Positions 40,056-53,184 of a DNA stretch of 64,000 bases are shown in pieces. This DNA is from Tetrahymena thermophila SB210 (Eukaryota; Ciliophora; Oligohymenophorea; Hymenostomatida; Tetrahymenidae). The stretch is taken from the NCBI RefSeq assembly GCF_000189635.1, contig NW_002476246.1, positions 62,001 to 126,000 on the forward strand. The letters are read 5' to 3'. A model generated the notes under the pieces. It did no database searches. It worked only from the letters and a program-made list of their open reading frames with translations, and had not been told where the DNA came from. Each line of letters begins with the position of its first letter. The first letter of the stretch is position 1. The position numbers were made by a program, and so were the translations under genes.

Positions 40056-42302
40056 GATAATTATTTTTAGTAAAATTAAAAATTTTTTAATAAATAAATA
40101 TTATGCGATTCTTTAATTTTAGGATTAATTATTTAAGTATCGCTGTAAATATATGATTGGATTTATTAACTTTTATAGTATGGATTAAATTTAATGTTAA
40201 GCCTTAATAAAAGAATTTTTAAATATTTATTTAAAAATGTTAATATTTTCTATTTAATATTAGCTAAATTATCTTCTTTAAACAAAAATATAATTATATG
40301 CATAAAAGAATTATCTTTCATTAATTAACCCCAAAAATATATTTCTCCTTGTTGAAAATAGATAAATAGATTTTTATTTTATTATCATTATTAGGTTTTC
40401 GGAATAATGATCAGAACTTTAAAGCTATTTACGATTTTATAAATATAATTATTTATCATCAATAAAAAGAGTAACAATAAATAGTTTCTATAAACTTTTC
40501 TATACTTATTATAATAAAATTAACAATAAAGTCTTTTAATCTTTCTAAATTTAATTTTACGAAATGTATTAAATACGTATTTTATCATTAGACACTTTTA
40601 TTTTTTAAAATCAACCCAACAAATCTGAATATTTAGATAAGAAGAATTTATTATATAATTATTTATGCTATTAAATTCATCTTTTTTTTGATTAAATCTT
40701 ATAATTAATAAAAGAAATTACATATTAACTTTATTTAAAATTGATCTTACTTATAATATCACTCATAAATTTACTTACAAAATTAAAAATAGCATATTTG
40801 TTTAAGTTTAAATTATTTTTTAATATTATTAGCTGCCTAGGGAATTATTGCTAGATTTACTTAATTTTGTTAGAGTATCTTAGTTAAATATATTCATAAA
40901 ATTTACACTTATTAGCTATAAGTTCTATCAATTTATCTATGCCATAAATATATATTTATCATTTAATTTATTTATTATTTAGTTGCATATTTTGATAAAA
41001 TTTTCTTAGACACTTTATTATTGAATCTATTATTTAAATTTATTTGTAATTTCTATCTTAAATTTTAAAAAATTCATAAATAATTTTTTTTGTTTGATAT
41101 ATTTTTTATTAAATTATTTATATTTTTGTATAAATATGACGTAATGACTCGAGAATACTATTTTATACATAATTATTTTTTACTAAATTAAAATCACAAT
41201 ATCCGTTATCAGTTTTTAAATATTAATTTTATTATTTAATCTATAAAAATACTTTCAAAATAGCTTTCTTTGAAATATATAGAAGAAATTTTATAATAAT
41301 AAAATATTTTTATACAAATTTAAATTAAAGGCTTAAATAAATAAATAAAATATATATTAAAGCAAATTAAATTTTAAAATAAATAAATTAGATAATAAAA
41401 ATTAAATTTATTAAAATAATTAATTATGATTTTATAAAAAGTAATTTTTTTTTTTAAAACATTATTTTAATATTTTACTGAAAATTAAAATTTAAAATAT
41501 TAGTATGTATGAAGGAGCTAATTTTCAATTTTCTTTAATTCATTTATTATATAAATGTATATATTTTTACACTATTAACAGAAAATTGATTTTTTTATTA
41601 ATGATGTGTTTGTAAAAGTTTTTTCTTCTAATAAATATAAACATTTTTTATCTTTCAACTTAGCTGAGAATTTATTTATGAATGTTAATGAGAAAATATA
41701 AAATATTTTTAAACAATTAGATCAATTAATTTTTATTTTTTTTAAAATCTAATATTTGATTATACATTTATAGACTAATAGAATAGTGGGAGGAATAATT
41801 TAGCTAAAAAATCATAAAATATGTAATAATTATTTTACAATAATAAAAAAATATTGAATTATTAAATGAAATGAATAAATTTAAAATTAAAATGTATTTG
41901 GTTTCTTTGAAAAGTTCACATGAAGATTTGCATTTATTTTTCATTGTAACCTCATTTTTTGTAGTCATAACTCAAAAACTATGTATTAAATTTTAATAGA
42001 TAGAGTTGAAAAAAATTTATCTAAATAAAATAAAAAATATTTATTTAAGAAATGATCTATTATTCTTTTTAAACAACGATTACTTATATAAAATTTTTTC
42101 ATTTAATAAAAAATATTTATTTCATTTAATTATGAAGTGAATAGAATCTAAAAAAATAGGCCATAAATTTCTTGCAAAAAACATAATAGATAAAATAAAA
42201 TATCAAATAATAGTAAAAATTAAAATAAATTATTCAATCAATATTAATTAGTAATCAATATAAAAATAAGAAATAGTGTGTTACTATTCTATTCAAAGAA
42301 GT
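40056..42302. other. Divergent intergenic region between ABC1 and HK2
   Basis: This is 2.25 kb of AT-rich DNA holding both promoters. The first about 950 bp upstream of ABC1 and the last about 430 bp upstream of HK2 are repeated, with changes, at 53185-54230 and 54240-54571. The middle (about 41050-41870) is missing from the second copy. No coding frame is supported. Confidence 0.55.
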
Positions 42303-45300
42303 ATGAAAGTTAAACCAAAATAAGTAATAAATAATAAAATGAAATAATATTCTAAATTAGCACTTATTAATCCTAAATATTTTGACATTATCTACTAATT
42401 AACCATTTATTTATACCTAATAACTCTAGCCTTTATTTGTTTGTCATAATTTCAAAAAAATATATTAGGATCATTATTCATTCTAAACCTAGTAGCATTT
42501 TGCTTATTAAAGAATTTAAAAAGGTACTCTATAGATAAAAATTTAGCATAAAATTAAGATAACATTTAAAAATCTTAAAATTAAGATACTCTAAGAGCAA
42601 AATACTTTTAAAAATTCTTAATATTAAATGGATTCTGCTAAGAATTTACTATAATTTTGATTACTTCTACTATTTATATTTCTACTTTAGAAATAATAAT
42701 GCTGATTTAATAAAATAGGTAATTGACAGTAGTATTATCCATGTATATCTAATCTTTTATCACTTCAGAAATATGTATTATAAATAATGTTAGACTAATA
42801 ATAATTACTATTTTGGGAATATAAGCATATACATTTATTCGTCTTTAAGCTACAAATGATTTTGACTTCTTAAGTGCTTTTATAAATGTCATATATTTTA
42901 TTTAGCAGATTTTTAATAATAAAGTATTTTAGAAAGAAAATTAAAAAACATTACCTCCTATTTAAGATAATAGTAAATGTTATAAAAATATAGCTATTAA
43001 TCTTTACAAAAATATTTAGCAACTTATACCAGAAGGATTAGCAGTCATTGATTCAAAAAAATAAATATTATATTCTAATGCCTCTCTTAAAAGAATTCTT
43101 AAATGCAAAAATAATAGAGATTTGCAAACAGTTCTATTAAATTTAGGTTAAGTAAATGCTAATGAAAATTTAGATTTAAACTAAGATTAAAAAAGTAATA
43201 AAATGAAATCAAACACTATATTTAAAAGTAACTACTTAAGGGAAGAGATAATTTCAAAAAATGGCTTAGATAATAAAAACCTAGTAAATATTAATACTAA
43301 AAATACTCAAAGTAAAGTTATTTAGACAAAAAATAAATCAAAGAAATAAAATTACTAAAGCGAATAAAACTTGAATTCTTCTTTAAGTTGGTCAATAAAT
43401 AAAAACAAATTTTAAAAATCGTTGTCTTATTCATTTTAAAAGGACAACTCCATTAATTAAAAACAACCATAGAAAAAAAATAACATGAGTTAATCCATAG
43501 AAATTTAATAAGTAAAAAATCTACCTAACAATAATAAATTATTCTCATAATTTAATATATCAAATGGGAACTAAAATAGATTTCAATCATAATCACATGT
43601 AAAATTACTTTTTAATAATAACAATTTCAAGAGAAAATAACACAATTTATTAATTTTTTTGTATGTAATTTAATTAAAATTGGTGGGATTTAATTTATTA
43701 ATATGTAAAATTTTAAAGCAAATATTAATTTAAAAACTGATTTTTGGCTATATTTTAATAAAAATGGCTAATATAAATCCCTCATTATATAAGCTATAAA
43801 ATATTAATATATAAATTCTTAAAATCATAGAAGGAAATTGTTGCTTAAAAGATCAATCAAGAGGTGAAATCAATATATTTTTAAAAGGATGAATTAGATT
43901 TTTAAATGAATTAAAGGTAAAGTGAAAACAAAAAATAATTCTAAGAAAACTAAAATCAAATTTAAATGAAAATTTAGTTAGCTGATAACAAACACCCTAA
44001 CAATTAGGATTAAATTGATTTTTTTGAGGTGAAAGAAAGTAAATTTAATTAATTTTCAAGTATTTTATTTACTAATTTTTATTATTTTTAGGTAAACTTG
44101 AATATTAAGAAACTTAAAATAGAGATTTAAGTATAGCGGGAGTTGAAAATAACAACATCTGTAAAGTTAATTAAATCTTAGAGGAAAATAAAAGCAGTAG
44201 TATCAATTAAGATTTGAATTCAAATATTAATATTTAGGGATTAGAAAGAATCTTAAATCATAGATATAACTAAGTACACATTTAAGTAGATAATCATGAG
44301 ATGTATGACCAGTAAATAAATCATAATTTCATAACAGAAAATAATAAAACTAATGAACCCTTGCGAAATGATAGCTAAATAGATTTTAAAAATTCTTAAT
44401 TTTTTAAACTAAAAAAAAATCATAGTAAGATTTATTAAATTATGTCTGTTTGTTTTGATTATATATATTAAAATAATGATAGAAAATACAGTAACTAATC
44501 AAATTACAAAAGAAAGAATAGACTTCTCCTAAATGATTGATAGATTATTTTAGTCTAATTAAAATAAAGATATTTTATAGGAGTAATCGGAGGATAAAAT
44601 TGAAGAAAGCCACAATATAAATAAGCAGTAATATTTTTATTATTTTTAAAAATACTTTACATTATTTTTCAACAAAAGAAAATCTATTACAAAGTTTTCA
44701 GCAGAAAATAAAGCAAACGTCAATTATATTCAGCAAATAAAGAATATAACAAAAATTCAAGTAATATTTATTTTGATCATTCATTTAGAAAGCAAATATA
44801 ATTTTTTGATAGGTAAATCATTAAAATAAAGATTTGGTAGTTTAGCTAATAGCAGTTGATTTATTATTAGAAAATTAAAAAACTTAAGAGCCTTTAATAT
44901 TTATAAGCGTTCAAGAGGTTTGGTAAGATCTCTACTAAAAAAAGGTTGAAGAGGTTCAATAAGAGAAAATGAAAATATTTGCAACCCTCTCACATGAGCT
45001 TAGAACTCCTTTGAATTGCTCTATTTCCATGCTCGAAGTTCTGAAAGACGAACTTTATCAGGAATAAAATAATTAATATTGTATTGAAGAATATATTGTC
45101 CCTGCCCTATTCTCTAATAAACTACTTCTAAACTAAATTAATGACATACTCGACTTTGTTTAAATGGATTGTGGTAAATTTAAATACTCCTTTTTAGACT
45201 TCAATGTAGTTAGTCTTTTAAAAGATTGCAGTAAGCTAGTAAGTATTCAAGCTAAAATGAAAAAATTAGAAATTATACTTGCCTATGACTAAAAAATTAA

Positions 45301-47328
45301 TTAAATAATATGCTCTGACCCTAATAGAATTAGATAAATTTTACTAAATTTTCTTTCTAACTCTCTGAAATTCACTAAATCTGGACATATTGAATTGGGT
45401 CTTGTTTTATTTAGTAAGAATATCTATCAATTATATGTTAAGGATAGTGGCATTGGAATTACACAAGAAAATTAAAAAAAGATATTTAACTTTTGTAACA
45501 AAGTAAAAATATCATTTTTAAATTTTTAAGCTAATTAAATTATTTTCAAAATAAACAAAAAAATAAAATATATTTTTAATAAAAAATAAAAAAGATTAAA
45601 TATCAAAATAAAGAAGAGGAACAACTTAATAATCAAGGATGTGGTTTAGGTTTGACAATATCAAATTCCTTAGCTAAAGGCTTAGTAAATGATGTAAATT
45701 TTAAGGGAGGAATTACTGTAGAATCAGAGTATGGAAAAGGCTCAAAGTTTAGTATTTTGGTTGAAGATTTTAATACTGATGAAAAATAGATGAGTGAGCA
45801 CCCAACTAATTAACGCAAATCTATAAAAACTTCTTTTAAACGGATTGAAGCTTAGATAGGTTCCTTAAATAATTTAAATTATGAAAATAAATAGAGTTTA
45901 TTAAAAAATTAAATCAATAAATAAAATCTTTGTCAATCAATGAATTCAACTAATGAAATTAACGAAAATGATATCAGTTAGACAGAAAAATAAAATAATT
46001 CTATTTATGGATTTGTTTAAGAAGACCATTAGTTTAATCATAATAAACATACAATCAGTAATAGAGAGAATTTTACAAATAATTCTAAACTAGAAGCTAA
46101 TCAAATAGTTTAAAAGAGTAAATTTTAGGAAAATGTATCTAATTTAAGCTCTTCATAAGTGATAGAAGAGCCAACAAACTAAGATCTAAGATTTGATTTA
46201 AATAAAATATTTTAAATTCAAATCCATAAAAATTTTTAAGAAGATGAATGTTAAGAATCCAAAAATATGTCTCATAAATCAAAACATAGAATTTCTTTAA
46301 AACTTTAATCTCGCAATAGTCCATTTTAAAATTCAAGTTTTTCGTAATGTTAATAAAATGCAGATCATGTCAATTCAAATAAAATAGAATAAAATTGCTC
46401 ATAAAAACTTCCATAAAATTATATTTTTGAGAACTAAATTAGGAAAGGAAATAACCATGTTTAAGCTACTAATTACCAATAGCATGAAGACGGATAGACA
46501 AACTAAGACTGTTCAAATAATACAGATTTTGAAATTAAAAATGTATAATCAGAAATTGGTAGCTTAAGTAAAAATAAACAATCATAAAGTTTGCTTTAGA
46601 ATGCTACAGCCCAAGTAAAATAATTTTAAATAGAGAGGAAAGATGAAAATGAATAGTATGAATAAGAAGGATTTACATCTTATGCAAGTCAAATAAAAAT
46701 AAAAGCATCTAATTTTTCCAATAAAAGATTAACAACTTCTTCACTTAATGAAAATATCAATAAAACTTATAGTTTTAAATCTCAAATTAGTTGTTTTAAA
46801 ACTGTAGATATTGAAAATAATACTGACATAAATAAAAATGGAAAATCTCTCACACCTTCACAAAAATTGGATTCAATTTTAGAGTTTAATTTGAGCAAAA
46901 AAAAAAAATGTACATGCCCTTAAATAATGGTTGTTGATGATAATCAATTTAATTTATATGCCATGTAAAAAATTATTTAACAGTTTTAATTTGAAATAAT
47001 CACTTTTTCTGAAGGTGATTAAGCTATATAGTTTGTCAAATCTGAATTCTTTAAAAATTGCTGCACTTCGCCTCGAATTATTTTCATGGACATAGAAATG
47101 CCAGTTAAAAATGGTTACGAAACTGTGTAAGAAATAATTTAATTTTATAAAAGTGTACAATACAATAATATCCCTATAATTATTGCGTGCACCTCTTATG
47201 TTGGATAAGAAGACTGTAAAAAATGCATAGAATCAGGAATGAGTGATTTTATAAATAAACCTCTATTAAAAACTGGTTTCTAAAGTGTAATTCTAAACTA
47301 TTATAACATATTTTGTAATCAAAATTGA
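42303..47328 (+). CDS. Membrane hybrid histidine kinase with C-terminal receiver (HK2)
   Basis: A paralogue of HK1 with the same domain order. I chose the ATG at 42303 over the in-frame one at 42339 because it gives MKVKPKQ, matching HK1. Membrane helices lie at 42390-42920 and a PAS-like segment at about 43020-43150 (IPEGLAVI). The pre-kinase part is at 44815-44960. HisKA has SHELRTPLN with phospho-His codon 44993-44995, followed by N-box NRIRQILLNFLSNSLKFT, G1 DSGIGIT and G2 GCGLGL (about 45640). A Ser/Asn/Gln-rich linker (45800-46890) leads to the receiver (MVVDDNQFNL, MDIEMPVKNG with Asp codon 47089-47091, INKP). TGA is at 47326-47328. All catalytic residues are present. An intron interrupts the ATP-binding domain at the same place as in HK1 (about 45504-45597). 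Confidence 0.85.
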
Positions 47329-47983
47329 GATTATAAAATTATATAAAAATTCTGCTATTATTATAAATAGATCATAACTAAAAGTACATTTAAGTTTTAA
47401 TTATAAGATTTTATATTGGAGCATATATATATAAATAATACTTTAAATTCTAACTAATACAATTACATTTTTTTGATTTATTTCTTTAAATCTTTAGTCA
47501 GTGGTGTTTTTGAAAATAAAATAACATGGATCAGTATTAAAATTAAGAAGATATTCTGAAAGAAATTAATTTTGTTAAATTTCTAATAACATTAATTAAA
47601 TCATTAATACTATCTTAAAAGACTTATTAAATCAATTATGATAAGACTAAATTCATTAATTACCTAATAAAGATAATTTTGATTTAGAGATTAATGACTT
47701 TATTTTTAATGATAGTTATTAGGGTCAGACCGAATATCACTTTTTTAAAGAATACAGGATACAAAATAAATGATAATAATTAAAAATTTTTACTATACCA
47801 AATAAGCTAAACATTTGTCTAAATTTCTTTTCATTGAATATTAATTATTATACCCTATCCAAAATTAAAAAGGCATTTAACTCGATTTCAAATTTTTAAA
47901 TTAGAACAATTAAATTAAAATAAAATAAAATAAATATTTTATTAATTATTTTTGATATCTCAAATTTTAATAATTTGATCTTC
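47329..47983. other. Intergenic region after HK2, with a possible small ORF
   Basis: AT-rich spacer up to the decayed 5S copy. It holds one open stretch (47526-47837, described separately) and otherwise nothing recognisable. Confidence 0.5.
47526..47837 (+). CDS. Possible small protein or gene remnant, unrecognised
   Basis: With the ciliate code this ATG opens a frame of about 103 residues (MDQYQNQEDILKEIN...) ending at TGA 47835-47837. Composition suggests coding in the first 15 residues, but from about 47664 an alternative frame (LPNKDNFDLEINDF, ending TGA at 47773) looks more protein-like. The feature may therefore be a frameshifted relic, or a two-exon gene with an unrecognised splice. 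No family is recognised. Confidence 0.22.
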
Positions 47984-48062
47984 TTTAGTATTACTGCCTA
48001 ACTCTTCATATCACTTCAGAATTAGAATAGAATCCGTGGTTTTGACCTTATTATGGTACAAC
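47984..48062 (-). pseudogene. Decayed 5S rRNA gene
   Basis: The segment can be aligned with about two thirds of the 5S gene, with many substitutions and small gaps: 'ctttagtattactgcct', 'cacttcagaattagaatag', 'ccgtggttttgacctta' and 'ttatggtacaaca' correspond in order to the intact gene. Helix I and the box-like internal elements are lost, so it should be inactive. It lies 143 bp from intact copy 5, like the spacing of the paired copies at 33.8-35.2 kb. Confidence 0.65.
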
Positions 48063-48201
48063 AAAATTGATAATGGTTAATAACTTTTAATATAATAGTT
48101 TTTAGTTTACTTTATAAATAAATAAATTATCTTCTAAAATAAATCTAAATTATAAAAATCATATTTATTTAGATTATTAAAAACACTGTTAATAAAAAAA
48201 C

Positions 48202-48205
48202 AAAA
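48202..48205 (-). terminator. Short Pol III T-run after 5S copy 5
   Basis: Four T residues, then G, then seven Ts on the minus strand, as at copy 3. Confidence 0.5.
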
Positions 48206-48324
48206 GGTTGTCGACACTGGGACTTCCCAAGCGGTCCCCCACCTTAGTACTAACCCAGCCTTAAGGCGCTTAACTTCGGAGTTCGAATGGGATCCGGTGT
48301 TTTCACCTTAGTATGGCCGACAAC
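48205..48324 (-). rRNA. 5S ribosomal RNA, copy 5
   Basis: A 120-nt gene identical to copies 1-4 although 13 kb away. Its flanks match those of copies 3 and 4, and the DNA on its ABC2 side ('ttatttattattcaatatat' ...) is a near copy of that between copy 4 and ABC1. Confidence 0.95.
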
Positions 48325-48485
48325 AAAATTAAAGCTAATTTGAACTATTTATTATTCAATATATTGTTAAATATTAAAACATTATTTTTATATGAATTTA
48401 TAATTAAATCACAATATAAATCATTCATTTTAAATTACAGAATTTTTATATATATTTAATAAAATAATAATAAAAAATGAAATTT

Positions 48486-51400
48486 CATTTTTATATTTTA
48501 GAAATTTATTGACTTGCTATATTTTTAATTAACTCAAAATTCTTAGTTCCAGTATGCTATACCATTAAATAGAAGTGTCCTTATTCATTTTAAAGTAATT
48601 CATAAGGAGTTCCTTACTCAATTACTTATCCTTAATCCATAACTATAACTTAGTCATAATCAGCTATTGTGTTTAATCTGTGAGCTATAGTGATTAAAGT
48701 AGAGTTTGAAAATCTTTATCTTATTTTTTGTTATATCAGTTCATCAGTCTACATATCTACATTTGCTGTAGCTTCATCAAGGACAATCAGCTAGCTCTAC
48801 TTCAGTATTGCTCTACCTAAGCAAATTAATTATTTCTGTCCTGTGCTAAACACATCGTTTGCATTACTCATATCTTCATGAATATTTTTTTCTAAAGAAT
48901 TGACTTTTTCTTTTTTTAATAATTTATAAAAAATGTTTATAAAAAAGTGTAAAAACTTAAAAAAAATAGTTTTTACTTAGTAAATCAACATCCTCAAGAA
49001 CTTTGTAGATCTCATCATCTGTGTATTAATTGAGAGGATCAAGATTTCTTCTTATGGTCCCAGAAAATATAAAAGGATTTTAAGGTATAATACTTATACC
49101 TGATCTTAAGGTATGTAAACCTAACTTTTTTATGCTATGACCATCTATTTAAATATCACAATTTAAATAATTGCTTAATTAATTTTCATATTCCAATTCG
49201 GTCATTCTAAATAGTGCCTATATAACAGAAGATTTACCTGCTCCAGTTCTACCTACAAATCCTACCCTTTTCCCAGGCTATATTTTGAATGTTAAACCCT
49301 TAAGAACAAAATCAAGTTCTTTTCTATATTTCATTCTAACATTTTGAAAAACAAGTTCCCCTCTTGTAGGAAATTTTTAATGCTTACTAGTTTTAATTAA
49401 GCTATCATCATAACTTGTATTTAATTCAGCTTCAGGTTCTAATTTAGAAATATTCAAACATCTTTAAGTGTTAGTCATTGATACATCTAAGTTTACCAAT
49501 TATCTTCAATTAAATAAATGAGTTAATTAATTTTGTTAAATAATATTAAAAAATGATTACCTAATACCCCATTGTAAAAATTCTGTACTTGTTGTAAAGT
49601 AAAGAATGCACTATCCAATATCAGAAACAGAGCTAGTAGTAGATAGCACTATAAAAATTCCTAACGAATTACAAAAGACTGCAAATAGATTTATGAAGCT
49701 TCCAAATCCTCTCTAGCAAATCCAGTAATACAAAGAAGCTCTGAGAGAATCAGTTGCTAGCTGATTAAATTTATCTTCAAAATGACTCTACTATTGATAT
49801 ACTTTTATAGGTAAAACACCTTGAATACTTAGATTGAAGAAAGTAAGAAGGGGTGATCTTAAGGTAAGATCAATTTATTTAGTTTTGAGGAGACCTTCTT
49901 TACAGTATTTGAGGAAAAATACTAAAAATGTTAATTCGAAAAGGGCAACAATTATAAAATTAGGAGAAATAGTCATAATAGTTATGAACATTACTATAAT
50001 TCCAATAAATATCTCAATAACATCAATTAGTATTTTAGTCAAGTGTTCATCTAAATAACCTTTATAAATATTAATTATAAAGATTTTAAAAATAATTTTA
50101 TAATCTTGGTTTTAATTTTATTTTGAATTTGAAATTTATTTACCTATATCAGTAGAAAATCTATTAAGAATATTACCAGATTAAGTAGTATCAAAAAATA
50201 TCACTTTTGATCTAACCAAAGCACAGATCATTGTATGTAATAGTTTCTTGCAAGCTCTATTTATTGCTATAGTTAATGATAAGTGTTTTATGAGCTATGC
50301 CAAAGCATAAAGTAGTACCAGATAACCGATTGATTTAATTATACCTGATTTTTCATAAGTAGATTATAAGTCTCCTATTCTCTAGTTGAAGAGAACATAA
50401 GTTAAATCGCTAACAGCATAAAGAGCTAAGACTATAGGAATGAATATTAATACCCCTTTTAGTTAAACAATTTTAATTTAAATGAAAAATTACTTAAAAA
50501 AAATATACCTGATTCCTTAAAGAAATTATAATATGTTTTCAGATCAACAACTATATTTTCCTCTTCACTTTATGTTTAATTTTCATCAATATTTATATTT
50601 TAATTTCCTTCTTCTTTATCATAATTTTCACTTTTCTCTTTACTAAATTGAACTAAATAGGGATTTGTCCTTACTTGAATTGTGTTTTCTTAATTTAAAT
50701 TCATTTGATGGCAGAGTCCTTCGTGATTTAGTTCGTTGGATAAATTTTTAAGTGTTTACTCTAATTCTTCATACTTACCTTACTAACACACTTTTCCTCC
50801 TTCTAAAATTATAATTTTATCAGCAAATCTAGCATAGTGAACTTAATGAGTAACAAGTATAACTGTTGAATTTCTGCATAGAGTGCTTATTGCATCAAAA
50901 AATATTGCTTTAGCAACCTATTTATTTAAAAAATGATAATAAATAATTAAATATTGAATTCTATAAAATACCTTTGAATCTACTGCTGAAATTGGATCAT
51001 CAAATAAATAGATATCGGCTTAAGAGTAAATAGCTCTTGCTAATGATATACGAGCTTTCTGTCCACCACTAATATCCATTCCTCGTTCTCCAATTACAGT
51101 TTAATCGCCTTTTTAGAATATTTTCAGATCTTATTCCAGACAGCATGCTCTGATAATTTTTTTGTAGAGATCATCATCATATTCTCTTCCAAAAAGAATG
51201 TTTTCTTTAACAGTACTGCTAAATATGTAAGGCTCTTATTCAACATAAGCTAATTATCCTTTACATTATATTTATCCTTTATAGTAAGGTACCTCTTAGA
51301 GAATACAATTTAAAAATGAAGTCTTGCCTGATCCTACCTTACCAACTATACAAACAAACTCCCCATTATTTATTTGTACATTTATATCCTACAACACAGG

Positions 51401-53184
51401 TATGTTTTATTTCCAAAAAGCAGTAAAATTTATCATTTAAATGCTTCCATTTTGTAATAAATTTAAAATAGAATTTTGGCAAAATTATCCTTTTTATTCT
51501 TTTTATTGTAAAAGAAAACAATAGAAAAATTATTATAAATATAAATTTACCATCAATATTTGTCATAGATGATTCCTACAAAGTAATGACACTAATCATT
51601 CTATTTAGGATGACTTTTAATTACATAATACCAGAAGTACCATATCCAATCACTTAAACAACATAATTTTTGATAAAATTAAGCAGATTCAGAGTTGAAA
51701 AAAGTAGAGCAGAATCAATAGCAGAAGAATCTCCATAATAGTACATAAAATATAATAATAAAAATGTGCTAAAAACAGAGAAAGCTGTAGATACTGCAAA
51801 GTCAAAAATTGTGATTAAAATATTAATGAGAATCAATTTTAGTTCTAATTTGCGTATTGTTTGAATACTATGAACAAAAGCTTCTTCCCATGCATACATT
51901 TTTATTAACCTTATACCTTCTATGACTTCTTTTGTGAGATTGACTCTTTAATCAGTATATTTTGTTTTTTCTGAAAAAAATTTTGCTTGTAATTTTGAGA
52001 AAAATAATTAAATTGGACATAAACCTAACATGACAACTATTCCTATCAAACCAATTACGCCATATCTGTTAATATAAGGTTCAATAAATAACAATGAAAA
52101 ATTATAAAAAAAGTAATTCAATAGATTTTCATTTAAATATTAAGGATAATAAATAAATTGATGTATTTAATTGTAAATTTTAAATTGAGAATTGTACTTT
52201 TTGATAAAATCTAAATAAAAACGAAATAGAAAAAATTTATAATATTGTTTATTGAATAATAAGAAACAAGATAATTAATCGAAAAAATAATTACTTTCTA
52301 TAGAGGTATATTGTAGAAGCTACTAAAGGAAGAGGAATAGAAAGTACTGCAAACATTATATTACATCTCTACTCCAAAGTTGTTAAGTCATTTGAAATCA
52401 AGTTAATGAGCTTTCCTACATTTGCTTCTTTGACAGAGAAAGCAGAAAGAGAAGAAATTTTTGAATAAATAACTTTCATGAAAACATTTCTAAAACGAGT
52501 TTAGATAAGTACATTCAGTCTTATAACGTTATGTGCAAACAAAACTTATGAAATGCTAATAACGTTAAATATGAAAGCAATTCCATATGCTTTCAAATTA
52601 ACTCCATTTTCTTGAATATATGATATTAATGTGTTGATTAAAATCGAAGCTGTAAATAGACAAAGATATCCTACTGAGTTCAAAAAAACAGTGGCTGCAA
52701 TTTCATTTCTAAATGTCTTTAAAAAAACATTTAAGATGTCTTGAGAGACTAAATTCCTTTTTTTTCTATCTGCTTCTTAAATTTTTGCATCAAGATTTGC
52801 CTTAAATATTTGGTAATTATACTCTATGGACTATTTTGGTTGAAGGTAGGGAAGATTAAAGGTGCTCAACATCTTGTAAATTTTCGAATCTTATGAGGCT
52901 CTTAAAAGGACTTTTAGCATATCAATCGTAAAGATCTTTGAAATAAAAGAGCTATTCATAAATATATCAAATGGCTTTGACTTAATTAGTTAAGAATCTT
53001 CTTAAAATAATTATTCGTATTTATTCTAGTTTCTTCTAGAGTAAATTTGACTTTCTTAAGAATAATTTTTCTAAGAAGTTTTTTCTTTGATTTCATTTTC
53101 TTGAGATAGTTCTAAATCCAAAGGTTATTATTCTTCTTCAAATCCTGCATTTGACTGCTACTAAATTGTTTTTTGCTCTTCCAT
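48486..53184 (-). CDS. ABC transporter, ABCC/MRP-like full transporter (ABC2)
   Basis: A close paralogue of ABC1 with the same introns and domain order. The start is [18 protein letters not shown] (ATG on 53184-53182); the stop is TGA at 48488-48486. Membrane domain 1 lies at 51550-52800. NBD1 has Walker [10 protein letters not shown] (about 51330) and signature [14 protein letters not shown] (about 51070). Membrane domain 2 lies at 49560-50500. NBD2 has Walker [10 protein letters not shown] (about 49240), signature FSTGQKQLICLGRA and Walker [11 protein letters not shown] (about 48780). All nucleotide-binding motifs are intact, so both copies look functional. Divergence from ABC1 is concentrated in introns, the Glu/Gln-rich N-terminus and the linker before NBD1 (50540-50760). 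ABC2 faces only a truncated kinase fragment, whereas ABC1 faces intact HK2. Confidence 0.88.

Noticed and set aside
40056-42302. Internal eliminated sequence or transposon between ABC1 and HK2
   Set aside because: The second unit lacks about 0.8 kb of the middle, but no terminal inverted repeats or target duplications could be seen.
49834-50058. Plus-strand frame with many Lys/Arg residues
   Set aside because: Antisense to ABC2 membrane domain 2; the same shadow exists, but broken, opposite ABC1.
35327-53184. ABC1 or ABC2 as a pseudogene
   Set aside because: Many TAA/TAG codons appear in frame, but they are Gln in this code; all Walker, signature and H-loop motifs are intact in both copies.
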